This document shows positions 44,888-55,600 of a DNA stretch of 64,000 bases, piece by piece. A program made the translations under genes and the position numbers. This stretch comes from Desulfomicrobium baculatum DSM 4028. GTDB taxonomy: Bacteria; Desulfobacterota; Desulfovibrionia; Desulfovibrionales; Desulfomicrobiaceae. A model generated the notes under the pieces. It ran no database searches and was not told where the DNA came from. It worked only from the letters and a program-made list of their open reading frames with translations. Numbering within the stretch: the stretch's first letter is position 1; every line of letters starts with the position of its first letter. The DNA is taken from the NCBI RefSeq assembly GCF_000023225.1, contig NC_013173.1:1676501-1740500 (forward strand), given 5' to 3'.

Positions 44888-46282
44888 TCAATTCGACGGG
44901 ATGACGTCCAAACCTTTCTTCATGACGATCCGCTTGGCACCGGCCAGGGCGTTGGTCTGGTAATCCCGGGCCGTTGCGAGGTCCACGGAGCGCCATGCCT
45001 GCCAGACAACGACGAAGGTGTTTTCAAATTTTCCCAGATACTGAATGCCTTCAACGGGTTGCCCCTGCCGTGCGGAAACCTTGCGGATCGAATGGTCTGA
45101 CGACTCTTCGATAGTCTGGATATCCTCAAAGCCCGACTGCTTTGCGGCCATCTTGACGAAATCCCGAAACGATACGCCCGGAGCATAGACGGCGGACAGG
45201 GTCAGTATGGCCTTCTAATCGTCCAGGGTCTGGCCTGTCGGCAGATACTCGTAACTGATCATACCGTTCGTTTGGGTTTGCCGCCCCAGAACATCGAATT
45301 TGGTCTCCGGCGTCTGTGCCCAGAAGGGGATGGGATAGGTCAGGTGCAACTCATGCATGAGGACGGAGTCGGTCAGGGACATCCGCTCAATTGGTTTTTT
45401 CGACAAGGGCGGCGTGGTGTCCAGCACGGTCGGCCTCACGACTGGTGTTCGGTGTTTATCAGGCGTGTAGTCAAAGACCATTCCGCGTTTTTCCAAGAAA
45501 TCAACACAACGCCAGAACCACTTATAATTCCGCACTGTGTCGTATCTGGCTACAACGTCGCATTTCAAATCATTATTGATGATTTGCTTGATATCTTTGA
45601 TTCCTTTTCCGAAGTATGTTGAACTGTAATCCACGCCAAGATTTAGTAAAAATAGCGCGATTTCAAAATTTCCATACAATGCAGCATTAAAAACAAGTGG
45701 ATGACCTAACAAATCTTTATAATCGTAATTTGATCCTGCGTTGAAAAGCATTAAAAAAGCGTCTTCATTTCCAATACGAAGAGATATTTCAATAGGACGA
45801 TGTTTCTTATCTGGTGGCAAAAGATTCGGATCGCCTTTTCCGATTTCCAAGCACATTCGCAAATAATCAGTTCCTATATAAGGGGCATCTTCGACAGCTC
45901 TATGAAGTAATGAACTTTGCTCTTCAGTTCCAGCATAATGAATGAACCATATCTTGTTTGGATCAGCGCCATGCTCAAGAAGTCGACGAAACCCAGCCTT
46001 GTTGGGATGGTGAAACAGCCACTCTGGAACAGCCACACCATACGTACCTATGCCATTCACATCCGCGCCTGCGGCTACCAACCGGTCGATCTCCTCAATG
46101 TCGCCACGCCCGGCGGCCAGGGCCAGGGCCTGCGCTTGGGGGTTACCCGGAAACATTTCCGCCACGCTCATGTACATGAGCCCCTTCGGCTGGGAGGATT
46201 TCGAACTTTGCCCCATCCCCGCACATCCGGCCAGAAACAACAATGCCACGCCGAGTGTTATCCATAATTTGACAAACGCCAT
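44888..46282 (-). pseudogene. Ankyrin-repeat lipoprotein, copy 2 (single nonsense codon)
   Basis: Same 465-codon length as copy 1, from ATG 46282. A TAG at 45215-45217 replaces the TGG (Trp) codon of copy 1 in GQTLDDW, cutting the product to 355 residues without the C-terminal domain. The frame downstream is otherwise open and conserved to the normal end (GLDVIPSN), so the mutation is recent. The truncated lipoprotein, with its signal and ankyrin repeats, could still be made. The middle repeats differ from copy 1 (AGSNYDYKDLLGHPLVF versus EGAEIDYKDESGRPLVF). Confidence 0.85.
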
Positions 46283-46325
46283 TCTGCCTCCAAATGTTCT
46301 GCTGGCTTTAATTCGGTTCAAAGAC
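44901..46325 (-). repeat. Tandem duplication unit 2 of the ankyrin lipoprotein
   Basis: Second unit of the 1551-base duplication. It includes the shared leader TTTAATTCGGTTCAAAGAC upstream of the gene. Confidence 0.85.
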
Positions 46326-46349
46326 CTTGACCATGAGAGGGCCAAGGTT

Positions 46350-46380
46350 CAGATCTTGAATCTTGAATTACGCCATTTTC
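46350..46380 (+). repeat. Dispersed 30-bp motif, copy 2
   Basis: CAGATCTTGAATCTTGAAT followed by CGCCATTTTC, the reverse complement of the element at 1855-1886. Confidence 0.6.
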
Positions 46381-46390
46381 CAGATGGTTT

Positions 46391-46552
46391 TCACACCATT
46401 GAATAGCGCAAGTCTGTCGCGGCGGTGACTAGTACCTGAGTGCAGTTGAAATCGTCGCCGGAGGTGATGCGCACCGATTGCAGGATGACGCTGTCGCCAG
46501 CTGTGACCCCATAGCTTGCCTCGGAGAAACGATGGAGCCAGCTTTCTTGTCT
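46391..46552 (-). pseudogene. Beta-rich protein C-terminal fragment, orphan unit
   Basis: About 54 startless codons on the minus strand, containing SYGVTAGDSVILQSVRITSG. The pattern resembles the C-terminal beta strands of secreted proteins (AGDSVIL-type). Duplicate of the fragment at 48302-48463 with a few substitutions. Confidence 0.4.
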
Positions 46553-46593
46553 ACCCTATGCCTTTGTGACAGGGTGGGGCCATATATGGTCTG

Positions 46594-46923
46594 TTATGGT
46601 TTTGTCTTTTCTCTGCTCGTAAAGCCTTTTTCCCGTACACAATTATTTGCGTCTTGGATTATTTTTGCTGCTTCTTTAACATAAGCATCCGGTTGTGTAG
46701 AACCATAATTCGATTGATATCTTCCAGCTGAGATTGATATACCAATTAATTTAGAAGCATATTTAATTTTTTTATCATACTCGCATTCGCATTTCACATT
46801 TTTAATTTCATCTTCAGATGCGATATTTCCACTAGGATTGATCCATATAAATTCTTTTTTTTGTTGAAAAGAGCAGCTTGATACTAATAAAGTTATAATA
46901 ATGATCATTATGAATTTTTCCAT
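46594..46923 (-). CDS. Small lipoprotein of the toxin module, orphan copy
   Basis: 109 residues. Signal MEKFIMIIIITLLVSSC with lipobox cysteine at 17. The mature part has two cysteines in VKCECEYDKK and one in DANNCVREKG. It differs from the other copy by three residues. It sits downstream of each immunity candidate, in AT-rich DNA, and always travels with the toxin module, so it may be a second immunity or accessory protein. No family recognised. Confidence 0.7.
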   Translation of the reverse strand: MEKFIMIIIITLLVSSCSFQQKKEFIWINPSGNIASEDEIKNVKCECEYDKKIKYASKLIGISISAGRYQSNYGSTQPDAYVKEAAKIIQDANNCVREKGFTSREKTKP

Positions 46924-47149
46924 TAATTAAGCTCCATATATATAATTAATTATATAATTAAGACAATTCAAATTTCAGGTATATGCAAGATCAAAAATCT
47001 AGTCCAATTTCAACTATTAAACCGTCTCTGATTCGCATTGATTTAATGTATAGATTTTCATTGTTTTTTAGTTATTAAATTCTTGTGAAACTATTTAATA
47101 TTAGTTTTACGAGTTAGCATTTATGTCAAAAATTTAGCTTCAATTTTTA

Positions 47150-47701
47150 TTATTCGTGACCAGGTAAAGTGTTTTCCGGCCAATACGTTTTAAGAATTTT
47201 ATTCATTTTCTTGCTCGTTGCATCAGGGTCATCGTCAATAGTGAACATTTGCTGAAACACCGGACGCCATTCATCGTCCGGTTTAACACCGATGCCACGC
47301 ATGATTACGACGAAACCTTCTCTTTGTTGTAAATATATTGAAGCCGCAGTAATAAATTCTTTATCTCCATTGTGATAAGTCCCATACCCTGGAATGTTAA
47401 ACCCACCTTTAGCTGCATAGTCACTCCATCTTTTTAATTTTCTATCAACCAAAGGAGTGAATTACCTATAATATACAATTTTAGAATCAGGCGAATATAC
47501 ATAACCAACATAAAGAGGATATTTATATTGTTTTACATCTATATTAAGATGATATATTCTACTTATTTCACTTGCTTCATATGGATCTAAGGCAAGATAA
47601 ATAACCCATGAATCATTATTTTCAATTTTTAAATTTTTTGCATAAGAACTTGTAATGATGGACAAATATAATAATATAAAAACTAATAATCGAATGATCA
47701 C
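47150..47701 (-). pseudogene. Orphan immunity candidate, broken by one nonsense codon
   Basis: Aligns over all 183 codons with the intact immunity candidate at 49060-49611, including the ATGA overlap with the toxin stop. TAA at 47462-47464 replaces the TCA (Ser) codon of the parent after IVYYR. The frame then continues open to the normal end PENTLPGHE. The signal peptide is kept, but the truncated 79-residue product is probably inactive. Confidence 0.85.
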
Positions 47702-48192
47702 TTTACAACTCCTTTATCAGCAAAATTTTTTAAAAAATTATCAGCTACTGCATTTGCGTGATTTTCTAGTGGTTGCGAAGCATACAATCCATAAACTTCT
47801 TTTGGATTAACATACATTTTATTACTTGCGACCAACAAATAACCAAGATCACTCTTTTTACCACTGATTTGATCGTTCATTATACTAATTTGTCTCATAT
47901 GAGTGACCTCATGAGTGAAGACATGCACGATATCACCAGTCACCATAACTTCGTTCAATATCTCGCTATTCTCAGGTATGCAGATGACATAATCCGTGCT
48001 GAATTTTGAGGAGAAAAAACCATTCTCCAGTGTATTCGGAGTATACGCGATCACGTTGCCAAGTTTTCCATTCGGAGGGACAATTTTGACAGTCACGTTG
48101 TCGATGCCCCACGCCTTTCCAAGATCCGATGCAATCCCATTTAATGCCTGTATTCTTTCAGTATAGGATTGGGCATTGCGATAGGTGGCCAT
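47698..48192 (-). CDS. Orphan CdiA-CT-like metallopeptidase toxin module
   Basis: 164 residues from an internal ATG with GAGG upstream. Homology to the exoprotein actually starts 17 codons earlier (DSAANSYAANNNLEVD) without a start codon. It matches the last 164 residues of the large exoprotein with scattered changes. The zinc-peptidase-like motif HEVTH and the later acidic residue in PLENHANAV are conserved. Orphan CT/immunity modules behind cdiA genes are well known and can be recombined onto the main gene. Here its own immunity gene is broken, so expression would be risky. Confidence 0.75.
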   Translation of the reverse strand: MATYRNAQSYTERIQALNGIASDLGKAWGIDNVTVKIVPPNGKLGNVIAYTPNTLENGFFSSKFSTDYVICIPENSEILNEVMVTGDIVHVFTHEVTHMRQISIMNDQISGKKSDLGYLLVASNKMYVNPKEVYGLYASQPLENHANAVADNFLKNFADKGVVK

Positions 48193-48261
48193 GTCGACCT
48201 CAAGATTGTTGTTTGCAGCATATGAATTCGCTGCCGAATCAACATGAGAGGGACAAGGGTA

Positions 48262-48291
48262 AGATCTTGAATCTTGAATTACGCCATTTTC
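48262..48291 (+). repeat. Dispersed 30-bp motif, copy 3
   Basis: Same string as at 46350-46380, at the equivalent place in the second module unit. Confidence 0.6.
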
Positions 48292-48301
48292 CAGATGGTT
48301 T

Positions 48302-48463
48302 TCACACCATTGAATAGCGCAAGTCTGTCGCGGCGGTGACTAGTACCTGAGTGCAGTTGAAATCGTCGCCGGAGGTGATGCGCGCCGATTGCAGGATGAC
48401 GCTGTCGCCGGCCTTGACCGCATAGCTTGCCTCGGAGAAACGATGGAGCCAGCTTTCTTGTCT
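48302..48463 (-). pseudogene. Beta-rich protein C-terminal fragment, parental unit
   Basis: A startless open frame of about 54 codons (ESWLHRFSEASYAVKAGDS, then VILQSARITSGDDFNCTQ) ending at TGA 48302-48304. GC-rich, unlike the AT-rich lipoprotein beside it, so it comes from another source. Possibly the tail of an ancestral exoprotein left when a new module was inserted. Confidence 0.4.
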
Positions 48464-48504
48464 ACCCTATGCCTTTGTGACAGGGTGGGGCCATATATGG
48501 TCTG

Positions 48505-48834
48505 TTATGGTTTTGTCTTTTCTCTGCTCGTAAAGCCTTTTTCCCGTACACAATTATTTGCGTCTTGGATTATCTTTGCTGCTTCTTTAACATAAGCATC
48601 CGGTTGTGTAGAACCATAATTTGATTGATATCTTCCAGCTGAGATTGATATGCCAATTAATTTAGAAGCATATTCAATCTTTTTATCATACTCGCATTCG
48701 CATTTCACATTTTTAATTTCATCTTCAGATGCGATATTTCCACTAGAATTGATCCATATAAATTCTTTTTTTTGTTGAAAAGAGCAGCTTGATACTAATA
48801 AAGTTATAATAATGATCATTATGAATTTTTCCAT
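48505..48834 (-). CDS. Small lipoprotein of the toxin module, parental copy
   Basis: 109 residues, nearly identical to 46594-46923 (P/S, K/E and few silent changes). Lipobox LLVSSC at 12-17. It follows the immunity candidate by about 225 AT-rich, gene-free bases on the same strand. No start other than ATG 48834 is reasonable. Confidence 0.72.
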   Translation of the reverse strand: MEKFIMIIIITLLVSSCSFQQKKEFIWINSSGNIASEDEIKNVKCECEYDKKIEYASKLIGISISAGRYQSNYGSTQPDAYVKEAAKIIQDANNCVREKGFTSREKTKP

Positions 48835-49059
48835 TAATTAAGCTCCATGTAGATAATTAATTATATAATTAAGACAATTCAAATTTCAGGTATATGCAAG
48901 ATCAAAATCTAGTCCAATTTCAAATATTAAACTGTCTCTGATTCGCATTAATTTAATGTATAAATTTTCATATTTTTTTAGTTATTAAATTCTTGTGAAA
49001 CTATTTAATCGTAGTTTTACGAGTTAGCATTTATGTCAAAAATTTAGCTTCAATTTTTA

Positions 49060-49611
49060 TTATTCGTGACCAGGTAAAGTATTTTCCGGCCAATACGTTT
49101 TAGGAATTTTATTCATCTTCTTGCTCGTTGCATCAGGGTCATCGTTAATAGTGAACATTTGCTGAAACACTGGCCGCCATTCATCGTCTGGTTTAACACC
49201 GATGCCACGCATGATTACGACGAAACCTTCAAACTGTTGCAAATTTATACTTGCGGCATAAATAAAATCTTTATCTCCATTATGGTAGTTATCATAACCT
49301 GGAACATTAAACCCGCCTTTGGATGCATATTCACACCATCTTTTTAATATTTTATCAACAAGTGGAGTGAATGATTTATAATATATAATTTTAGAATCAG
49401 GAGAATATACATAGCCAACATAAAGAGGGTATTGGTATTGTTTTATATCAATACCAAGATGGTATGCTCTACTTATTTCACTTGCTTCATATGGATCTAA
49501 AGCAAGATAAATAACCCATGAATCATTATTCTCAACTTTTAAATTTTCTGCATGAGAACATTGGATGATGGAAAAATATAACAATACAAATAATATTAAT
49601 CGAATAATCAT
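49060..49611 (-). CDS. Immunity protein candidate (CdiI-like) with signal peptide
   Basis: 183 residues. ATG 49611 overlaps the exoprotein stop as ATGA, the tight coupling expected of toxin-immunity pairs. Signal peptide MIIRLILFVLLYFSIIQCSHA (about 1-21) predicts a periplasmic protein; the CS before HA is not a convincing lipobox. The mature domain contains DSWVIYLALDPYEASEISR and ends WPENTLPGHE. No family recognised. Most CdiI proteins are cytosolic, so export suggests the partner toxin is neutralised in the periplasm. The gene is much more AT-rich than the exoprotein body. Confidence 0.75.
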   Translation of the reverse strand: MIIRLILFVLLYFSIIQCSHAENLKVENNDSWVIYLALDPYEASEISRAYHLGIDIKQYQYPLYVGYVYSPDSKIIYYKSFTPLVDKILKRWCEYASKGGFNVPGYDNYHNGDKDFIYAASINLQQFEGFVVIMRGIGVKPDDEWRPVFQQMFTINDDPDATSKKMNKIPKTYWPENTLPGHE

Positions 49612-52600
49612 TTTATAACTCCTTTATCAATAGAATTTTTTACAAATTTATCAGCTGCTGCATTTGAATGATATTCTAGTGGCTGAGAAGCATACAATCC
49701 ATAAACTTCTTTTGGATTAACATACATTTTGCTACTGGCGACCAACAAATATCCAAGATCACTCTTTTGCCCACTGACTTGATCATTCATCATATTAACT
49801 TGTCTCATATGAGTGATCTCATGAATGAAGACATGCACAACACTTCCAGTCCACATAACTTGGCTCAATATCTTGCTATTCTCAGGTATGCAGATGACAT
49901 AATCCGTGCTGAATTTTGAGGAGAAAAAACCATTCTCCAGTGTATTCGGAGTATACGCGATTACGTTGCCAATTTCTTCATTCGGAGGGACAATTTTGAC
50001 AGTCACGTTGTCGATGTTCCACGCCTTTCCAAGATCCGACGCAATCCTATTTAATGCCTGTATTCTTTCAGTATCGGATTGGGCATTGCGATAGGTGGCC
50101 ATGTCGGCCTCAAGATTGTTGTTTGCAACATATGAATTCGCTGCCGAATCAACAATAGCCTGCTCTTTCTCCCAAGTTCCAAGAGGCATCAGGTCTTTCG
50201 CCTGTATTTTTAACTTGAGATACTCCGATGGGGAATTAACATTCAATACCTTTAAGTAGGTAGTGCCCCCGACCAAGGCCATGAGGCCAAGTTCGTACTC
50301 TTGCTGACTTCTCCCCTTTTCCATCGAAACCGCCGCCACTGCGGCCCGCTCCTGCGGAGATAGGGAATCAACATATGCGGCAAGCTGATGCGGATCGTTC
50401 ATTTTGACCATCCGAGACAATTCCTCTTCCGCAACCTTCAGTTCTGCCTTGGTAAATGAACGTTTAAACAGAAGGGCATCGGCGTCCTTCTTTGTGATGA
50501 CCCCTTTGGACACCAACTCGGCAAGCAGCTTGACGGCTTCTTCGTTAGTCTTCGGATCCTCCAGCGCTTTTTCAATCAGATCAATAAGTTCTAACAGTGC
50601 CTCTGAATCAACATACACTTGGACCTTGACGGCATCATCCCGCGTGATTTCGCGGGCTTTTTCAAGATCGCGGTTCAGCCCCTCCAAGCCCTTGGACGGA
50701 TCAAGCCGGATGATGATCTCGCCATCGCCGATGGTGGCCCGGTTGATCTGACGCCGGTCTCCTGAACTATAGCCTGCGTCGATGGTGCCGGATGCAGAAC
50801 TGCTTGAGCCGTTCGCATCTTTTTGATCGCCGCCCGAGGAGGAATAAGAGCCCGCCAGGCTGACTTGGAAGTTTTTGGATTTATCGTGATCCTCGAGATC
50901 CCTGTAGGTCAGGGTACCCGTATCCAGCTTGAGATTCCCGTTCTCGGCGGCGATGACCGCGCCCTCGACATGCGTGTTTTTTTCGGTGCGGATATCGACC
51001 TTTTCCTGGCCGATGATCGAGGTCTGCTTGTTCACCCAGGCCGAGTCAGCCTTACTCTTGCCCATACCCACATGGGCATCTGCGGAAAAACCGTATCCTA
51101 AGGTGGCCGAACCGCCCGCGTTCCAGTTGGAGCCGGCGGCGACTCGTTTGTCCTGTTCGCTTTTCACGACCAGATCGCCGCCAACATCCATGGCGACCTT
51201 TTTACCTTCGAGATTGGCACCGGCAACCGTCGTGTCTGCGCCGGACTTCACCGACAGCGTCTCACCGGCCGCAACCGCCGAGTTCGTATGTATTTGAGCG
51301 CGGGACGTGTTCTTGGAGCCTGCGGCCTCAGCCTGCACCCGTATGCCTGCGGCGGCTCCGCCCTTTGCGCTGTAGCTTGCCCCGAGACCGACTCCGGCCG
51401 AGGCGGTAAAGGAATCCGAACCGGCGCTGAAGTTGTTGGTGGCGGATTTGATTTCGACATCTCGGCCCGCTTGGATGGACACATCCTCTTCTGCCTGCAC
51501 CGCCGCGCCGGCGATACTGACGTCGCGGTCCGCATCGAGTTCCACATCACGGCCCGCCCGAATGGAAGAGGAAACCGCGTCAGCCGCATCCATGGAGGAA
51601 CTGCTCTGAGAGACGGACGCTCCGGCGGTGATGGAGGCGGAAGCGCTGACATTGGTCAACTGCTGAGCGGCCGACACGCCGCGCAGGATGGAACTTGCCG
51701 CCGTGATGCCCTTGGCCGCGTCGCTGCCTTCCCCCGAGACCATGTTCTTGGGAGTGTCCGCCAGAGTGCGGGCCGCCGTAGTGACGCTCTGCCTGGCTGA
51801 CGCCGTTACGCCAACCTGGATCTGTCTGGCGTACTGCTCCATGTGCTCAACGTCCTTGTTGGCATCGACATTGATATCGTTGCCCGATTTGAGCGTCACG
51901 TCACGGCCGGCCTCGATGCCGGAGGAAAACTGATTGACGTTGTTTCCGGCTTCGATTTTTACATCATTGCCCGCGCTGACAACGGAACCGGCATTGTAAT
52001 CACCAGTGAATTTGCTGCCGGTTTCTTTCTTGGTAACCCCAGCAAATCCTTTGATTTCGTTTTCAGAAATGGAAAGGGCCGTGAAGCCTATGCTCTTCTC
52101 TTTGGTCCTGCGCTCACTGGTCTGCGCGGTCAGACCGGGAATGAGATTGGTATCCCTGACGGCCTTGATATTGACATCATTGCCTGCCGCAACGGTGGAA
52201 CCGATCACGACAGCATCACGCGCCGATTCCAGATCTACGTTGTTTCCTGCAGTTATGAGGGAACCGAAGTTGGATGATGCGGTATTTTTTCCCTCTTTCA
52301 TCTTCGAGCTATAAAACTCCACTCCACCACCAACCAATATGGCAAGTGGAATCTCCAGCGGCGCAGACAGATTCCAACCACTCTTCTTTTCATAACGGAA
52401 CGCCGATACTGTATTCTGGGCACCGGAAACGATAAGATCACTTTCGACGCTTTTAATGTCGACATCGTGATTCGCATGGATTTGACTTGCGGATACGGCA
52501 ACATTCTTGGCTTCCGCTTTAAGATCGTTGCCTGCGACGATCTCGCTGCCCACCTGGGTTACGCGAGCATCTCCCGAGGCTTTTGATTTTCCGCTGAACA

Positions 52601-55600
52601 GTGTTGATCTGCTCGAAGCGGAGATCATGGATTCGCTCTCCTGAGCCGAAGAAACGAGGATGCCATCTTCTGCCTTGAGGCTCATATCCACGCCCGACCG
52701 CACCTTGCTGCCCACGATCGCCAGATCTCCGGCACCTCCCTTGCCCGCCACCACATTCACATCACCGCCAGCCGTGATGACTGAAGCCACATTGGTCGTG
52801 ACTTTGCCCGTATGCATCTCCGAGCTAGAGCCGCCGAAGAAACCGCCTTTGCTTTTCTGTTTGAAGTAATAGTCGTAGCCGTCGGTGGCAGCGGTGATGG
52901 AGACATCGCGACCAGCTTCGAGGTTCACGTCCGCTCCGGCCGATACGTGGCTGCCGTGAACGGCGACATCCTGGCCCGCGCTGATGTTCACCGAACCACC
53001 TACCTCGACGGTGGATGCCTTGCTGGTCAGCGTGTTGAAGCTGCTTTTGGATGTCCCGGTCTTGCTGGAACTGTGCGACTCCAGTTCCTGGGCAACGATA
53101 GCCACGTTGCGACCTGCGGAGAGCGTCGCATCGCCACCGGCCTTCACGTCGCTACCGACGATCCCGATGTCGCGCCCGGCTCGCATGCTCAGGTCGCCCG
53201 TGGCTTCGATGGAGCCTCGCTGACCGACGGTCTCGCTCGTGGAACTAACGAACGAACTGCGGACCTTCCCTCCGGCCGCGAAGGTGGTCTTGGCCGTGCC
53301 GGATATGATGTCCTGGCCGGCGTCGAGCGACACGTCGCGCCCCTTGATCAGCCCGCTGGTGTTAAAAATCGAATCGGCCGCAGCCAGGGTCACCGTGTCG
53401 CCCTGGATCGTTCCGAAGGTGTTGAAGATATTTTTGGCATTGATGGCCAGGTCGCCCGAGGCCTTGATCACGCCGCTATTGGCCGTGTCCCCCGTGGTGC
53501 GAATTTCCACATCGCTGCCTACGATGACGGACCCGCCCCGGGCTATGGTGTCGAGGCTGCTACGGCAGAGGTAAACGACAGGCACCAGAACCTCGTGCCC
53601 GTCCACCACACGGGTTTCCAGCCAGACAATGTCCGAGCTCAGGGCCGAGACCTGATCCGCGCTCAAGGCCACGCCCACGCTCAAATTCAAGTCTTCACGG
53701 GCGGCGACGGCATTGTCCATGAGGACCAGCATCTGCTCTGAGTCGCCGGATACGGAGTCCGAAAGGAAGCGCCGCCCCGTGAGGGCGAAAATCTGCTCAC
53801 GCACCAGTCTGGTTTCATAAAAGGCGTCACCCAGAAGCTGCTGATGGGTCTTGCTCAGATCGATGCCCGTTCGGCTCAGAAAATAGTCGGATCCATAGAA
53901 CAGGGCCATACTGGTCAGTGCGGGATTGGTTTCGACGAGGTAACGGTGACCAGGAGCTTTGTTGACGCTGAACAGTCCGTCTTTGGGCAGTTCGCCGATT
54001 ATGTCGCCGATATCGTCGATATTGTGGGCCAAGTCTTCGGGTCTGGGCGGAGCGATGACCCCGCCTTGGGGCCCGATGCTGCCTGGGTAGGAGACTTTAC
54101 CAGTGTTACTACTGGCCACGCCCGTGTTTTCTAATATTCCGTTATTGACGTGATCTGCGCTGATGAAGACATTGCCGCCAGCGCTGATGGTGCCGTATGC
54201 ATAGTCGACGGGGGTTTTAAAGATTTCCCTTCCATAGGATTCAACAGCAAGCCATGGGGAGCTGTGATTGTTGGGATGACCAGTGGCCCAGTCCACAGTG
54301 TGCGTTTCATAAATAGCTTCACCACTGTTCGCAAAAATATCTGATATAATATGAATATCACCCGCTGAAGTGCTGATGTTACTTAAGAAATTTGCGAATG
54401 ATTCTCCATCTATGATCAAATTGGCAGCTGCGGCTATTGTACCGCCACTACCAACGCCGACAACAGAGTCTTTTCTGATTGTATCTACATAAGCAGAAAC
54501 ATCTTTTCTATATCTATAAGCTTGCACAGCAATATAAGCGTTTTTTGAATTAACTTCATTTTTTACCCTATTAACAGAGCTTATTTCAGAACTCGTTCCT
54601 CCAAATTCAGCGATACGTTTTTCTGTTTTTAAGATTGCAGCATCAAGCTCTGCTCTTAAAAAAGTCTTTCTACTTGAATCAAGACCAAGTACAGATATTT
54701 CATAAGGAATAATTATCATCGAATTTCTTTTAAAAGGAACACTCAACTCTTGTTTTTTCAAATTATTATATTCAAAATGCGAAATTTTTGGGTCAATGGA
54801 AATTGATTTTCCATATTTATCTAGTGCAACTGAAGCATCAAGCAACGATCGGTATAGTGCCTCTGCTTGCTCCCACTTACTCCCAGTATAATATGAATAT
54901 ATACCTCCCTTGCGGCTCACAACCTCCGTCCCAGGCGTCAACCTAAAATCCAAATTGGAATTCCTCACCACCTTCGCCCGGATGGACATGCCGCCTTCCA
55001 GAGTCTCGATGGTTCCCGAATCGTTCTTCAGTTCGAGCATGCGGCTACCGGCTTCCAGACCTTCCAGCACCATGTCGCCCAAGGACAGGATCTGTCCCCT
55101 CAGATTGTGCAGCATGCCGCTCACGCTGAACGTCGCCTTGCCGCCGGAAAAAAGAAAGTTTGTGTTGATCAGATCGCCCAACACTGAAAAAACACTGTCG
55201 CCCTGAGCCAGGATCTGGCCGCTGTTGTCCAGGCTGGAGGAGGTCAGGGTCAAAATGTCCCCGGAGTGCATGACGCCCGTATTTTCCAGGGAGCCCAGCA
55301 CATCGAATTCCAGGGCGGTTTGCGACAGGATGTCCCCGTCCGTATTAAAGAGCCCGCCTCCCACGCCAAGCAAACCCCTGCCGGTGGACTCCATCCGGCC
55401 GGAATTGCGCAGATCGCCGGACACGTCGAACAATGCCTCGGCTGAAGCCAACATCAAGCCGCCAGCGGCGTTCTCAAGACTCCCCTCGATGTCAAAAGCG
55501 ACATCGGCGTCGCCTGCAATCTTACCGGAATTGAACAGATCTCCGGCCAGAAACAGGCCAAGATCGCCGGAGGACAGAATCTCGCCGGAATTTAAAAGCT

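Larger units (their letters stand above)
46331..48240 (-). repeat. Toxin-module tandem duplication, orphan unit
   Basis: About 1910 bases matching 48241-50150: partial toxin domain, immunity candidate, small lipoprotein, a coding fragment and the 30-bp motif, in that order on the minus strand. Identity to the parental unit breaks just upstream of the DSAANSY codons. Confidence 0.9.
48241..50150 (-). repeat. Toxin-module tandem duplication, parental unit
   Basis: Same content as 46331-48240, but its toxin part is continuous with the large exoprotein gene. Period 1910-1911 bases, measured on three gene ends. Confidence 0.9.

Noticed and set aside
45215-45217. TAG in the ankyrin copy as a pyrrolysine codon
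   Set aside because: The intact copy has Trp there and no pyrrolysine context is visible; a nonsense mutation is simpler.
50150-51000. VENN or ELYN motif before the toxin module
   Set aside because: Neither was found on reading the pretoxin region; the boundary was instead placed by the duplication breakpoint.
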